Both the position numbers and the translations under genes were made by a program. The notes beneath the pieces were generated by a model. It worked only from the letters and a program-made list of their open reading frames with translations. It ran no database searches and was not told where the DNA came from. 64,000 nucleotides of DNA from Staphylotrichum longicolle (taxonomy: Eukaryota > Ascomycota > Sordariomycetes > Sordariales > Chaetomiaceae): assembly GCA_019096155.1 (NCBI GenBank), contig JAHCVI010000001.1:14719243-14783242 (forward strand), in the 5' to 3' direction. Below, one piece after another: positions 32,290-42,719 of the stretch (position 1 is its first letter; every line of letters starts with the position of its first letter).

Positions 32290-33924
32290 ATGCGGTCAAT
32301 CACGTCGCGGCTCTACCCCAAGGCGCGTGAGAATCGGCTGCCGGCGAACCAACCAGGGGTTTTCAAGGCGCGCATGAGCTTCCTCAAAGCCGCCGGCACC
32401 AATTTTGTTCTCCTCCAGCTGCTGTTCCTCGGCGTCTTCTGCTACGCGTTTGGCTCCTTGTTCCAGCAAACCACCCACACACACAATCTCCGTGTCCTCC
32501 TTGTCGACTACGATGGCGGCGGCGCGATCGGCAGCGCTATCCGTGCCGCGTATGCCTCTCTTCAAGGGCACAACTTCCCGTCCTTGGTCGAACACTCGCC
32601 GTCAGACTACCCATCAACAGCCGAGTTGTGGGATGCCGTTTGCCGGACGCAGTATGAGGCCGCCCTCTACGTGACGCAGGGTGCATCGGCAAGGCTAGAA
32701 GCGGCGCTCGCAGTTCCGGACGGCGCGGCAGCATCACCCCCGTACGACGCCACGGACGTCATGGGGTACATCTGGAACGAGGCGCTGTACCCACAAGTCA
32801 TGGACGCGTCCATCTCCAACAACATCCAGCTCCTGTCCAGCGCTGCTCGCGTGGCGTACAGCACCGGCAATGGGACGGGCAACGTCCGCTCCGTGTCCGG
32901 GCCGCAGGCCGTCTCGGTCCTCGCCCAGCCCTGGCAGCTCCAATCCATCAACATCCAGCCCACCTCCCAAGGCTCGCGCGCCATCTACAACACCATCGCC
33001 ATCCTCCTCGTCCTCATCCAGGAATTCTTCTACCTCGGCACCATCAACGGCCTCTCGGCGCAGTTCAAGCTCTTCTCGCGCGTGCACCCGTACCGCATCG
33101 CGACGGTGCGCACCCTCATCTCGCTGTCCTACACCCTCATCGGCTCGCTGTGCGTGACGGGCGCCATCTGGGCGTTCCGGTCCGGCTGGCGCGTCAACGC
33201 GAACCAGTTCGCGCTCAGCTGGGCCGCGCTGTGGCTGTTCGCGCACGCCAACTTCGTCGTCCTCGACGTCTTCACCGTCTGGCTGCCGGCCGGCTACGTG
33301 CCCATGGCCCTCGTGACCTGGATCACGACCAACATCACGTCCATCCTGCTGCCCTTCCCGCTCAGCCCGGGGTTCTACCGCGTCGGCTACGCCCTGCCCG
33401 CGCACGCCATCTACCAGGTGCTGACGGACATTTGGTCGGGCGGGTGCAACCCGCAGCTGGGGTATGCGCTGCCCGTGCTGTTCGCGTGGGAGGTGGGGGG
33501 CTTGCTGCTGAGCTGGTTGGGGGTGTTCCGGCGGTGCCACTACGCGACGATCGCCGAGGAGAGGCAGGCGAGGGACTTTGGGGAGCGGGTGGACGACGCG
33601 GTGGCGGTGCAGTTGAAGAAGATGCAGGTGGCGAGGGACGCGGCGCGTCTGGCGCGGGAAGACGAGGCAAAGACGGAGGAGGAGGAGGAGGAAGGGGAAG
33701 GGGAATCGCGGGCTGAGAGCGGTAGGGGCGGCCATGGTCACGTCGCCCGACGCTCGCGGGAGGATGAACGTGACGCCGAGGCGTTCCGGGAGCAGCTGGC
33801 CACCGTCATGTCGCGGGTTAGCACGAGACAGCCACACGAGCAGGAGGAGTCGGCCGTACCGTGCAGCTTTGGGCCGTCGTTCGACCTGCCTTTCGGTCCT
33901 GGGAGGGATGAGAGGACTAATTGA
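32290..33924 (+). CDS. SNG1-like membrane protein (DUF3533)
   Basis: A single exon encodes 544 residues. One N-terminal TM (NFVLLQLLFLGVFCYAFGSLF) is followed by an extracytoplasmic domain with LRVLLVDYDGGGAIG and QYEAALYVTQGASARLE. Five further TMs follow, including YNTIAILLVLIQEFFYLGTI, WLFAHANFVVLDVFTVWLPAGY and the conserved LSPGFYRVGYALPAHAIYQVLTDIWSGG. This architecture is that of yeast SNG1 (nitrosoguanidine resistance) and relatives related to the permease part of ABC-2 exporters. The C-terminal tail is cytoplasmic, highly charged with a Glu run, and non-conserved. The role in drug or lipid handling is inferred from the yeast homologue only. Start ATG 32290 was chosen because the upstream in-frame codon is not ATG. 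Confidence 0.85.
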   Translation: MRSITSRLYPKARENRLPANQPGVFKARMSFLKAAGTNFVLLQLLFLGVFCYAFGSLFQQTTHTHNLRVLLVDYDGGGAIGSAIRAAYASLQGHNFPSLVEHSPSDYPSTAELWDAVCRTQYEAALYVTQGASARLEAALAVPDGAAASPPYDATDVMGYIWNEALYPQVMDASISNNIQLLSSAARVAYSTGNGTGNVRSVSGPQAVSVLAQPWQLQSINIQPTSQGSRAIYNTIAILLVLIQEFFYLGTINGLSAQFKLFSRVHPYRIATVRTLISLSYTLIGSLCVTGAIWAFRSGWRVNANQFALSWAALWLFAHANFVVLDVFTVWLPAGYVPMALVTWITTNITSILLPFPLSPGFYRVGYALPAHAIYQVLTDIWSGGCNPQLGYALPVLFAWEVGGLLLSWLGVFRRCHYATIAEERQARDFGERVDDAVAVQLKKMQVARDAARLAREDEAKTEEEEEEGEGESRAESGRGGHGHVARRSREDERDAEAFREQLATVMSRVSTRQPHEQEESAVPCSFGPSFDLPFGPGRDERTN

Positions 33925-34369
33925 GACAGAGCTAGGTACTTTTAGCCCGGGTCGTTGAGGGCTGTCGTCGAGGATATATAGGTACCTTAGTCACATACCA
34001 GGTCGTACGGACTCGCTCACGCCGTGGGAGCCTGCCTCCTCCCTATCTCTCTGAGCACTCATTGCAACCGCACCTAATTGCCTCGCTGACCGACGCCGTT
34101 TAAAGCCATTTCCGACATTATCCAGGAGGGCCTTGGCATTGAAGAGCCATAAGACCAAGAATTACCACTCATATCGCCGAACTCTCTCCAGAAGACCGCT
34201 ACGCTAGGGTTCCATTACGTTGGTCAGGCCAAAACCAAGGGAGTTAGTACGTGAGGGGTTGCGGGGCTTTTCGCTGGCCCAGGCAACCAACAGAGCTTTC
34301 TTCAGTTCTCATCAAATCGACGTGAAGATTGCGCGTATTCCCCGACAAGCACGCGCAACGCTCCGGCCC
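33925..34369. other. Intergenic stretch and leader of the F-box gene
   Basis: Contains TAGGTACCTTAG near 33980, one copy of the recurrent motif. The F-box frame is open upstream of its ATG to 34220 without another ATG. Confidence 0.45.
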
Positions 34370-35638
34370 ATGATGACAACCATGAACACCACCACGGCGA
34401 AACCAAGCAGCCCATACCTCCTAAGGCTGCCTCCAGCGGCTCTCGCAGGCATTGCGGAAGCGCTGTGCCCGCACTGCACCGAAGACCCTGCATTCAGCCC
34501 CTGGGTTTCGCCCATCCACGGTGGCGGTGGCCGGGCTCTGCTGGCCAACACCCACGCCCTTGCAAGCCTGGCTGCAACATGCAGGGTGTTGTACGACATC
34601 GTCTGCCCCATTCTCTACCACCAACCCCAGTGCTTACCCGAGCAGCGTCTCAGCCTCCTTCGGACCCTCGACAGCCGGCCCGAGCTTGCCCGCCGTGTCA
34701 AAGTCCTCCGGCTTGACTTGGCCCTGGGCTATCAAATCAAGGATGACGACGACCGGGCCTTTGTTTTGGATCTCGCGGTGGAGTACGGCTGGACCAGCGA
34801 GGATCAAGAAATGCTCGACATACACGAGGGCTGGAGAACAGGCTACAACGGAGTGGACCAAGATCACCCCTCGAATTTGCTGATCGCCATGTGCCGAAAT
34901 CTGGAAAAGTTTAGCATGGCTATTGGCAATGGCTCCTATTTCATGTTCCTCGATTCTACAACACTCCGCCGCTTGAAGGACGTCTATGTCACCCACAGCG
35001 ACACCGAGATGGGTACCCATCTGGCCAGCCTCCAGGACCTGTTTTTGGCTGCGCCGCGTTTGGAGACGTTCACGAGCAACATGACCAGCGGCGCAGGAGA
35101 TGAAGACCTATATCTAAAGAACCTGCTACACCTTCGCCTTACGTGGAGCTCAATTTCCGCTGAGTGTCTCCGTACACTATTGCGGTCATGCCCGCGACTG
35201 GAGTCCTTTTCCTACGAGGCGGGGGGCGTAACCGTCGGCGATGAGCAGTTTGGGCCCAAGATCCTGAGGAGGCTCCTCGCACGCTACGCGCCGCAGCTGA
35301 AGCGCCTGGACATAAACCTTTTGTATGGTTACAATATGAGCAATTGGAATCATCGGCGTGAGGACGAGGAGGGTGGCGATGATGGCGGCCCTGAGCCCGC
35401 GCCACCCTTTGCCGCGCTCTCGCATCTGGAGACCCTGGTCATCGAACCCAGGCTCTTGAACGACTGGGATGGGCAACAACCGCTGGCGACCCTTTTCCCG
35501 CAATCTCTGCGCTCCTTGACAGTGTGGCACAGGGGTCCCGGGGACAAACTCGGAGTCGACGACCTAAAGGCGTTCGCCAGCACGGCTCGCACCCTGCTTC
35601 CCAATCTCACGGTTCTCAACGTCTACGATGCCCAGTAG
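34370..35638 (+). CDS. F-box protein with leucine-rich-repeat-like region
   Basis: A single exon encodes 422 residues. An F-box-like segment spans about residues 17-90: LLRLPPAALAGIAEAL, then LANTHALASLAATCRVLYDIVCPILYH, which follows the usual LP...I...L...CR.LY..V.P.LY pattern. The remainder has irregular leucine-rich repeats such as RRLKDVYVTH, LASLQDLFLAAPRLETF, LRTLLRSCPRLESFSY and LSHLETLVIEP. Such fungal F-box/LRR proteins are candidate substrate receptors of SCF ubiquitin ligases; no substrate can be inferred. There are two adjacent ATGs at the start, and the second methionine (34373) is an equally possible start. Confidence 0.8.
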   Translation: MMTTMNTTTAKPSSPYLLRLPPAALAGIAEALCPHCTEDPAFSPWVSPIHGGGGRALLANTHALASLAATCRVLYDIVCPILYHQPQCLPEQRLSLLRTLDSRPELARRVKVLRLDLALGYQIKDDDDRAFVLDLAVEYGWTSEDQEMLDIHEGWRTGYNGVDQDHPSNLLIAMCRNLEKFSMAIGNGSYFMFLDSTTLRRLKDVYVTHSDTEMGTHLASLQDLFLAAPRLETFTSNMTSGAGDEDLYLKNLLHLRLTWSSISAECLRTLLRSCPRLESFSYEAGGVTVGDEQFGPKILRRLLARYAPQLKRLDINLLYGYNMSNWNHRREDEEGGDDGGPEPAPPFAALSHLETLVIEPRLLNDWDGQQPLATLFPQSLRSLTVWHRGPGDKLGVDDLKAFASTARTLLPNLTVLNVYDAQ

Positions 35639-35942
35639 GCATGTGGGACTTAGGTACCACAGCTAATCTCAGGAGATTTACCCGCTGTTGCAGTCATACA
35701 CATCTGCAGGCACGGCATAGTAATCAGCTAATGATCCTCCGTCCTGCTGTCCGGTCTCTCAATGTCGTTGTGTTTACAAATCATGAGAATCACTTGGATG
35801 CTTCAAAGTCACTGTTACTCATCAAAAGGAAAGCATGGAAAAGAGTGCCTTGACATGAGTTCTGTGGATTTTAGAGGTTACTCTGTCATCATGGATATCA
35901 TAATCTCCCCCCATCTGCATTGCAGGCCACCCAACCCCGTGC
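35639..35942. other. Intergenic stretch between two convergent genes
   Basis: The F-box gene and the secreted-protein gene face each other here. It holds only 3' ends, plus a TAGGTACCA element just after the F-box stop. Confidence 0.5.
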
Positions 35943-36576
35943 TTAGATGTAATAGTAGATCTTCTCGCAGCTGTGGTAGTTGTAACCGAAAGTGGCGCCG
36001 TGGTCGTCCTTGTACCCGGCGAAGCTCCTGTAGCCGTTGGAGCCGGAGCTGTGGTATCGCAGAACTTTGTCAGCACCAGGCACCGCACAGAATCAGAGCC
36101 AAAGCCAGGAGAACTTGAAACATACCCAACAGGCGAGTAGTTGGCCTGCGACTGGGCGTTGGACGGGATGTTCCAGGTGAACTTGACGCCCGACGGGAAG
36201 GTGCACGACTGGCTGCCGCCCTCCCAGACGTGGTAGGCCTCGGACGTGGTGGAGGTGCCCTTGACGCAGACGTTGTTGGACGAGGGGCTGTAGCTCAGGT
36301 TGCTGCAGTCCGAGTCGTTGGCGCAGTACTAGAAGCGAGGGGAATATCATGAGCCCGAGTTCACACACTCATTTTCGTCCGGGAGCAGACGTGCAACAAG
36401 TTACGTACCACAACAAGAGAGAGCCAGGTCTGGGCAACACCGGCACCGCCGTAGGGACGGCAGTTCAAGAGGTGGATGCCCTCTCCGCGCTTGGCCAGCT
36501 GGGGGTCCTGAGCCGGGGAGGCAAGAACGCCTTGGGCGACGAGAGCCGCGGCGGCGAGGGTCTTGAGGGCAACCAT
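35943..36576 (-). CDS. Small cysteine-rich secreted protein
   Basis: Minus strand, three exons: 36576-36409, 36328-36126 and 36048-35943 (158 residues). The signal peptide is MVALKTLAAAALVAQGVLAS. Dibasic LAKR at about residues 28-31 looks like a Kex2 pro-peptide site. The mature part (~127 residues) starts GEGIHLLNCRPYGGAGVAQTW and has six cysteines (contexts NC, YC, DC, VC, SC, SC) and no free-standing domain I recognise. It ends GYNYHSCEKIYYYI. The size, signal, pro-region and even Cys number are those of fungal effector-like or antimicrobial-like secreted proteins, but no function can be assigned. Introns have strong donors (GTACGT, GTATGT), and a TATA-like box lies upstream, suggesting strong regulated expression. 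Confidence 0.82.
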
Positions 36577-36660
36577 TGTGTCTGTTGTTGGGGGGAGAGA
36601 CGAATGGAAGTGTGGATGTGCTGAAGAAAAAGGGTTGATGATGATGGGCACGTCGAGGGC

Positions 36661-36668
36661 TATATATA
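36661..36668 (-). promoter_or_regulatory. TATA box of the secreted-protein gene
   Basis: TATATATA on the minus strand about 85 bases upstream of the start codon, followed by a pyrimidine-rich leader (runs of T and C between 36576 and 36650). This is a typical strong fungal promoter layout. Confidence 0.55.
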
Positions 36669-39317
36669 CATATTCGACTCTGGGTTCTTGCCTTTGGCCA
36701 GCTTGTACGGAAGGAAAGCTCCTCGAACCTTGCCATCTCACTCAGGTCCACTACGCGAACCGCAATTGGCGATGCTACGAACCCATCGTGTGTCCATACC
36801 CGCCCTTCAGCCAGGCATAGTTCTTGAGAAGCTAACCAAGTCAAAAGCCGCCCAAGGTAACGGTGATTCTAGGCAGCCACTTAGACAAAACCCACAACAC
36901 AACAAGCCTTGCTCGCTACAGCAAGTCGATGCGGGATTACTCATCTGTGCTGCCCTCGCTAGAGCGAGCGATGGGGGTTCGCTTACTCACGCCCCCCATG
37001 GACCTCCACAACCCCATGTAACGCATCAGGGGAAACAACACGCAGTACATGGCGATGGGGTAACACGCCGTCAACCGAAGCTTCAGTAGTGCTGACGGGG
37101 GCGACGCGCCTGCGGAAGTGTTCGGCATGGCGACCAAACAGGACAGCGTGTGAGCTACTGAGTGGATGCCCCTTGTTCTTCTTGACTAAACATATTTGTG
37201 GGGATAGGTTGCTGCAGGGCGGGCCCCCTGGCATCTTTCCGTTCCCAGCACCAAACTGGAAGAGAGCGGAAGCGGCGGAAAACAGAGAGCAATTGAATAG
37301 TAATCGTGGATGATCCCCTCTGAAATCGCAGACAACAGTAATTGAGCGCAATTTCACGCCTATTTGAGCTCGACTTGGGCGGTAGCTACCCAGACATGAG
37401 AGCTTCTCCCGAATTTGCATTTGCAGAGGAAGATGGCGGATGAAAGCGTTGGAAACTCGGAATTTGAGAACTCAGGTTCGAGATGTGAATTCAACTTTGA
37501 TGCGCCTACCCGTCCAAGCCGTCTTCGATCCGCGGCGGCCCGAAACTTGGCGCTCTTGGCAACCCAATCACTAGCCAATGCAGGTGGCCTGCCAGCAGCC
37601 CCCGCTGAAAACGCATCTTTCTGCGCTCTCCGTTTGGTTGGCATGAGGACTCGACTTGGGACTCCACTCCTTCCCCCCTTCCGCAATACTTGGTACACAG
37701 TAAGCAACCAACACACTCTGTGTCTGCGAGCACCACCCCGACGGTCATGACGGAATCGGCGACCAAGCGTCGCATAGACTTCAGCAATCCCAGCCTGTTC
37801 AATGTGGTTCCCTCACCTCAACTTCGAAGCCACCAGGCCCCCTAAAACTCGGACCGCACTTTCGCTTTCCTTTTCACAGTTCCGCATGACACCAGAGAAA
37901 GTCACGTCCACTCCAACCCTGGGTTGTTCGTTGGCGTGGGACTTGGAGACCGAGGCCCCAGTCAAAATCTCAAAATTTACAGCACCAGGAGATGCCACAA
38001 AAAGAAAAAAGAAAGAAAAGAAAGAAAAAAAGATGCGAAGAAATCCTCTGGACCAAGTCAAATAACCTTCCATTTTTCTTTCCTTGAAACAAGATTCTCG
38101 GGCTTGACGTGGGAGTTCTTGAATGTGGGACTGGAACCCCCGGGCCTGTCAGGACGGAGAACCACACTAACAAACAAACCAGCATTGAACTGTCTGCGAA
38201 ACTGCGCTCTCTGCACGGTGTCGTCATTCCCATATTTCCTGGTAAGCTTAGGTATGAAAACAACAGGGCCATTTCACCCTCCGACAGTGGCGGTCCGTGT
38301 TCAGACTGCTCAGCGACGGGTGCTCTGCTGGCTGCTGGAAATGGTTGACTTTCGCCGCAGATGGCATCAGGCCATGGACGCCTTTGGTCTTCTCACAGGA
38401 CGACAACAGGCTCGACAGCTACCACCACCTCATTGACGACAGAACTATGGACGTGGACTTGGAGCGAAAGAACGGGGTTCTGGCCGAGAAGGGAACTGGC
38501 TCGACTTTTTGATCAAGTCCGAAGTGGGCTTCCTTGGCGACAGTTGACAAAACACATAAGGTAGTACTCCGTCTGGACGGGATGAAATGGTCGATAACGA
38601 TACACAATAAACTACTACGGAATCCCTCAGTTTTCCGTCCCTCAGATGGCATAAACTTTGTGCGCTCTCATCACTACCTGACCTAACAGGGCTGTCAATA
38701 TCTCAGGATCTACATCCAGTAAGGTAAGGTAGTCATCATGTTGAGAGTGTGTTCAGTGATACGAGTGATGCTAGATAGGCCGCGGCAAATTGGTCTTTAT
38801 GATGATTGTCTGCTTGTTCTCGGTGTCTTCTCTGCCTCCTGTTAGCAACAGCCGCATCTCAGAGCTACTACGAGCAAAGAGTGACTGTTTCACCCAGCCG
38901 TAAGAGGTGTAAAATTGGTTGTGGTGCTCGCCCCCCAATTGGCTGCTTTTTCCGCTCTTGCCTGAATGTTCCTCTCATTGGAAGACAGTGAACCCAAAGG
39001 GTGGGTCCACCTCCCGTGTAACTCCCGTCCCGACCGGACTTTAAAAGTATAGGCTCGCGCGCTTTCCGCGACCCGGCGGCCTCTTGCAAGGAGATAAGAT
39101 AGTTGATCCAGACACTTCAAGTTCCTGAGAGGGGGGCCAGCTTCTTTCCTCTTGCCATGTCGCCTGTTGCGACTTGCGAGCCCCTCAAGCTGCTTATGTG
39201 TTATATTTAGTGCCAGATATTATTATATTTGCTCCCCAAGTCGAACAAACCATTCCACTTGCCTGCCATCCCAGTTCTAGCAGCATGCACCGACCACCAG
39301 CCAACTCGGTCTTCAGA
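36669..39317. other. 2.6-kb intergenic stretch
   Basis: No gene could be supported. The open frame at 37415-37750 contains two possible starts but no domain. A purine-rich low-complexity tract lies at 37998-38033 and an AAGGTAAGGTAG motif near 38721. The last ~250 bases before the nitrilase are AT-rich (TTATATTTAG, TTATTATATTTG near 39200-39230) and may form its promoter. Confidence 0.45.
37998..38033. repeat. Low-complexity A/G tract
   Basis: An imperfect AAAG/AAAAG repeat on the plus strand, about 36 bases. Simple-sequence DNA with no coding context. Confidence 0.75.
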
Positions 39318-40367
39318 ATGGTTGCGCCTATTCGAGTAGCCGCCGTCCAGGCGGAGCCCGTCTACCTCGACCTCGCTGCCTCAGTCAAGAAAGCATGCGA
39401 CCTCATCGGCGACGCAGCCAAAGGAGGAGCGAAGCTCGTTGCCTTCTCGGAATGCTGGCTTCCTGGATACCCTGCCTGGATCTGGTGAGTCCCAGCCAAG
39501 CGCAGTTCCCATCTCCACGCTATTAACCGTCACGGACCCAGGGCACGACCGGTCGACGTTGAGCTACAGACACGATACATCAATAACTCCCTTGCCGTCC
39601 CGTCACCCGAGATGGATCTTCTGCAAGCTGCAGCCAAGGAGCACGCAATCGCGGTCGTCCTGGGCTTTTCCGAGCAGAGCCCCTCGCACAGTGTCTACAT
39701 CTCGCAGGCCATCATCTCCCCGCAGGGCGAACTTCTCGCGCACCGCCGGAAGCTCAAACCCACGCACATGGAGCGTACCATCTTCGGCGACGGCTCCGGC
39801 GGAGATCTGAACAACGTCGCGGAGATCGACTTCGGCGCTGAGCACGGCAAGATCAAGGTTGGGTGTCTCGCCTGCTGGGAGCACACGCAGCCGCTGCTCA
39901 AGTATCATACCATCTCCCAGGGCGAGACCCTTCACGTTGCCATGTGGCCGCCCATCGCGCCGTCGACGGGGGTGGATGACCCTGGTTTGTGGAGCATGTC
40001 TGCCGAGGGGTGCCAGAACTTGTCTCAGACGTACGCGATCGAGAGCGCTGCGTACGTGCTGCACACCACCGCCGTGTGCAACCAGGAGAGCATCGAGAAG
40101 CTCAAGACCCAAGAGGGCATCGTGTGCCGCCAGCCAGGCGGTGGACACAGCTGCATCATCGGCCCAGACGGCCGCCGGCTGACAGAGCCTCTGGGAGACG
40201 GCACTGGTGTGACGGAGGGCATTGTTTATGCCGACCTGGATCTTGGCCGGGTGGTCGCGACCAGGGGATTCTTGGATATTGTTGGGCACTACAGTCGACC
40301 TGACCTCCTGTGGTTGGGCGTCGACAGACGGCAGAGGGAGGTTGTGGTTGCGACCAGGGCCGCTTGA
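39318..40367 (+). CDS. Nitrilase
   Basis: Two exons, 39318-39484 and 39542-40367, give 330 residues. The Glu-Lys-Cys triad of the nitrilase superfamily is visible: Glu45 in VAFSECWLPGYP, Lys about 126 in HRRKLKPTHMERTIFGDG, and Cys about 167 in VGCLACWEHTQPLL. The GDGSG and MWPPIAP stretches fit branch-1 nitrilases, which hydrolyse a nitrile directly to the carboxylic acid and ammonia. In-frame ATG 39285 would add 11 residues; 39318 was preferred because MVAPIRVAAVQAEP is the usual start. The gene lies 726 bases upstream of an aldoxime dehydratase gene on the same strand, so its physiological nitrile may be that enzyme's product. Spirocyclic or arylacetonitrile preference cannot be told. Confidence 0.92.
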
Positions 40368-41093
40368 AGCGGTGACCCGGACAACGGAGCCTCCAGTGGA
40401 CGCTTGACACCCCGGAAATCTGCTGGTAGAACCCGCACTTTCCACCACTCACGGGTCCAATGTGACAGAATCAAGGGTTGTATCAGGCCTTTCCAAGGCC
40501 CGAGACCCGCAGCTGAGCTGACATGGTCCTGTTTCTTTCCTTGCGCGGCCATCCTATCAGTGCCCAACGTGCTCAGGGACTGCAGCCAGAGCAAAGCGGG
40601 GTTAGAGCGTATGAGACGGCATGGTGGCTTTATCTGTGCTACCACACCAAAGGGCCCTGAAATGTGGGATGGGAAGAGAACGAGGCTCACGGCCCCCACA
40701 GCGTTGTGAGAAGTTCGACTGCCCGCCGGAGCCGCGATAATTATCGTGTGCTGCACACTTGGACGTGGTACTTGGTGCCGATGCATCTGCCATTGGTTCT
40801 TGGCGTCACGTCTTCTTATGATAACGCACCACATGTTCCCGTCTTATGGGGGCGAAGGGTGGATTGGATAGCAGTAACCGGTGGCAGTTGGAGGCGCGTG
40901 AAGCGACTAGACGGATGATACAACTGGCAGACTCCTTTAGGTCTCCAACACGACGCATGGACAGAGGAGGCGAGAGGTTAATAACCGTCCATGGAGTGCG
41001 GGAAAGACGAGCAGAATCTTGACACCTTCTTCTGCCTTCGACTATCCGACATACACCACTCGAGACCATCGAAAACGGGCAGCCAGCTTCCAA
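40368..41093. other. Spacer between nitrilase and aldoxime dehydratase genes
   Basis: Contains the nitrilase 3' end and the presumed promoter of the next gene. No ORF of note on the plus strand. Confidence 0.5.
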
Positions 41094-42179
41094 ATGTCTG
41101 CCTCTGCAATCCCGAATCACCTTAAATGCCCCCGCACCCTGCCGGCCCAGCTGCCGAGCACCGACTTCCAGCCTCCATATCCAAGCTTCAGCGTCCGATT
41201 CCCCGAGAACGTCTCCGAGCTCGTCCTGGCTATCATTGGGGCGCAGTTCAAACCCGGCTCGGAACCTGGAGCTGCCGTCGGAGCCGCCCGCTCGACCCTG
41301 ACGGCCTTTCTGACCTCCTCGACAAGCCCTACGCTGCCGTCCTTCTTCGAATGGGCGTCCGTCACCGACAACAAGGGCTTCTACAACGTCACTGCCCTGG
41401 CGTACTGGCCGAGCAGGATCGCTTACGAGGCCTGGGCTGAGCAGTCGGGCTTTCGGAAATGGTGGCAGGCGCTTCTCCCGGAGGATAGCCCAAACGGGTG
41501 GTTCCTCGAAGTGTTCTTCCCGACCACGGACCGATTCGAAACGCTCTTCAACACCGATGCCACACCCGAAGGCTCCGCACACATGGGTGAGGCGATGAGC
41601 GAGGCTGTTCAGGAGCACGGCTACTGGGGGAGCATGCGAGACCGGATCCCGCTCGCACAGACGGATGGGCTGGCTGGGGAAAAGGCGCCGCCGGGGGATT
41701 TCACTGCCCCAGCTGCTGCTGCGGGTCGGGTGGTCGTCCCCGGTAGGAAGAACCTCGCTGTCATTCGGTCCGGGCAGGACTGGCTGGACACAACTCCCGC
41801 GGAACGGGTTCTGTACCTCGAGACCATGCACCCGGTGGTGATAAAGGGGATGGACTTTTTGCGCGACCATGGCAAGGGCGTGGGATGCCACAGCTGCCGG
41901 TTCATGGAGATTGTCGACCCGAAGACGGCCAAAGCGGAGGGCATCGATCGCACCTTTGGTTTGGCGTACTTTGACGAGCTGGCGTCGCTTGAGAAGTGGT
42001 GCAAGGAGCATCCGACGCATCTGGCCATCTTTGGGGGCTTCTTTCAGTATGCGAAGAAGCTGGGGAACAATGTCACGTTGAGGGTGTTTCATGAGGTCAT
42101 GGTGCTGGAGCCGGAGCAGCAGTACTTTGAGTATGTTGGGTGTCATCCTGGGACCGGTATGCTTGCGGCGAGTCAGTAG
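41094..42179 (+). CDS. Heme-containing aldoxime dehydratase (phenylacetaldoxime dehydratase type)
   Basis: A single exon encodes 361 residues. Family landmarks are PPYPSFSVRFP near the start, NGWFLEVFFPTTDRFETLF, EHGYWGSMRDRIPLAQTD, NLAVIRSGQDW, GVGCHSCRFMEIVD and RTFGLAYFDELASLEKWCKEHPTHLAIFGGFF. His309 in PTHLAIF and His333 in LRVFHEV lie where Oxd enzymes carry the heme-ligating and distal histidines. The enzyme dehydrates R-CH=NOH to R-CN with ferrous heme bound by the substrate nitrogen. Together with the nitrilase upstream this makes an aldoxime-to-acid route. The upstream in-frame extension lacks ATG, so 41094 is the start. Confidence 0.92.
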   Translation: MSASAIPNHLKCPRTLPAQLPSTDFQPPYPSFSVRFPENVSELVLAIIGAQFKPGSEPGAAVGAARSTLTAFLTSSTSPTLPSFFEWASVTDNKGFYNVTALAYWPSRIAYEAWAEQSGFRKWWQALLPEDSPNGWFLEVFFPTTDRFETLFNTDATPEGSAHMGEAMSEAVQEHGYWGSMRDRIPLAQTDGLAGEKAPPGDFTAPAAAAGRVVVPGRKNLAVIRSGQDWLDTTPAERVLYLETMHPVVIKGMDFLRDHGKGVGCHSCRFMEIVDPKTAKAEGIDRTFGLAYFDELASLEKWCKEHPTHLAIFGGFFQYAKKLGNNVTLRVFHEVMVLEPEQQYFEYVGCHPGTGMLAASQ

Positions 42180-42719
42180 GAGTCACGTAGGTATGTCGTA
42201 TGTCGCGAGGGCACTGCTCCTGTCAGACATTGGCGGAGTGTGCCTGGACACGCCGGAGTCAAGTGAGCTGTCGATTTTCTCGCGGAGATCTACGAAGACA
42301 ACGAGTATTCCTTCTGGGCGGACGGTCTCATTGTCGTAGATAGCAAAAGCAACAAGCATTGTGGGTCTTTCGCTTCTGCCCGCCGTTGGATGAGCCGACA
42401 GAAATGAAAAGGGCAATGCGCTGAGAGCTGCAATGGGCTGCATTCCTCAAGCTCAAACCAAGACAATTCTTGGGCATACCACAAGGTCAGTATAGTGACA
42501 TCGATTTTGAAGCACGACGTGAAGCAAGCAAATATCATACACATCGCACACGAAACGGCCCCCATCTGCTGCTGCAACCTCCCTCCCGCCAGCAAATCCC
42601 CTCAGCTTAGCACCCTGGCAGCCCGCTGAGCATACCTGACTAATAAAACACGGCTTCCAGACAAGAGGAAAGACCCCTGCAGCTCCAACGCCCAAATCAA
42701 CACACGTCACTTAGACCCG
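42180..42719. other. Intergenic stretch between convergent genes
   Basis: The aldoxime dehydratase and frataxin genes converge here. Only 3' flanks are seen. Confidence 0.5.

Noticed and set aside
32734..33837. 367-codon minus-strand frame over the SNG1-like gene
   Set aside because: Low-complexity antisense reading; the sense frame has clear TM segments and family motifs.
37415..37750. 111-codon plus-strand frame
   Set aside because: An ordinary-looking start, but no recognisable family, no intron signals in phase and a competing frame of similar size on the minus strand.
40806..42146. 446-codon minus-strand frame over the aldoxime dehydratase
   Set aside because: Antisense shadow; the sense product matches the heme aldoxime dehydratase family along its full length.
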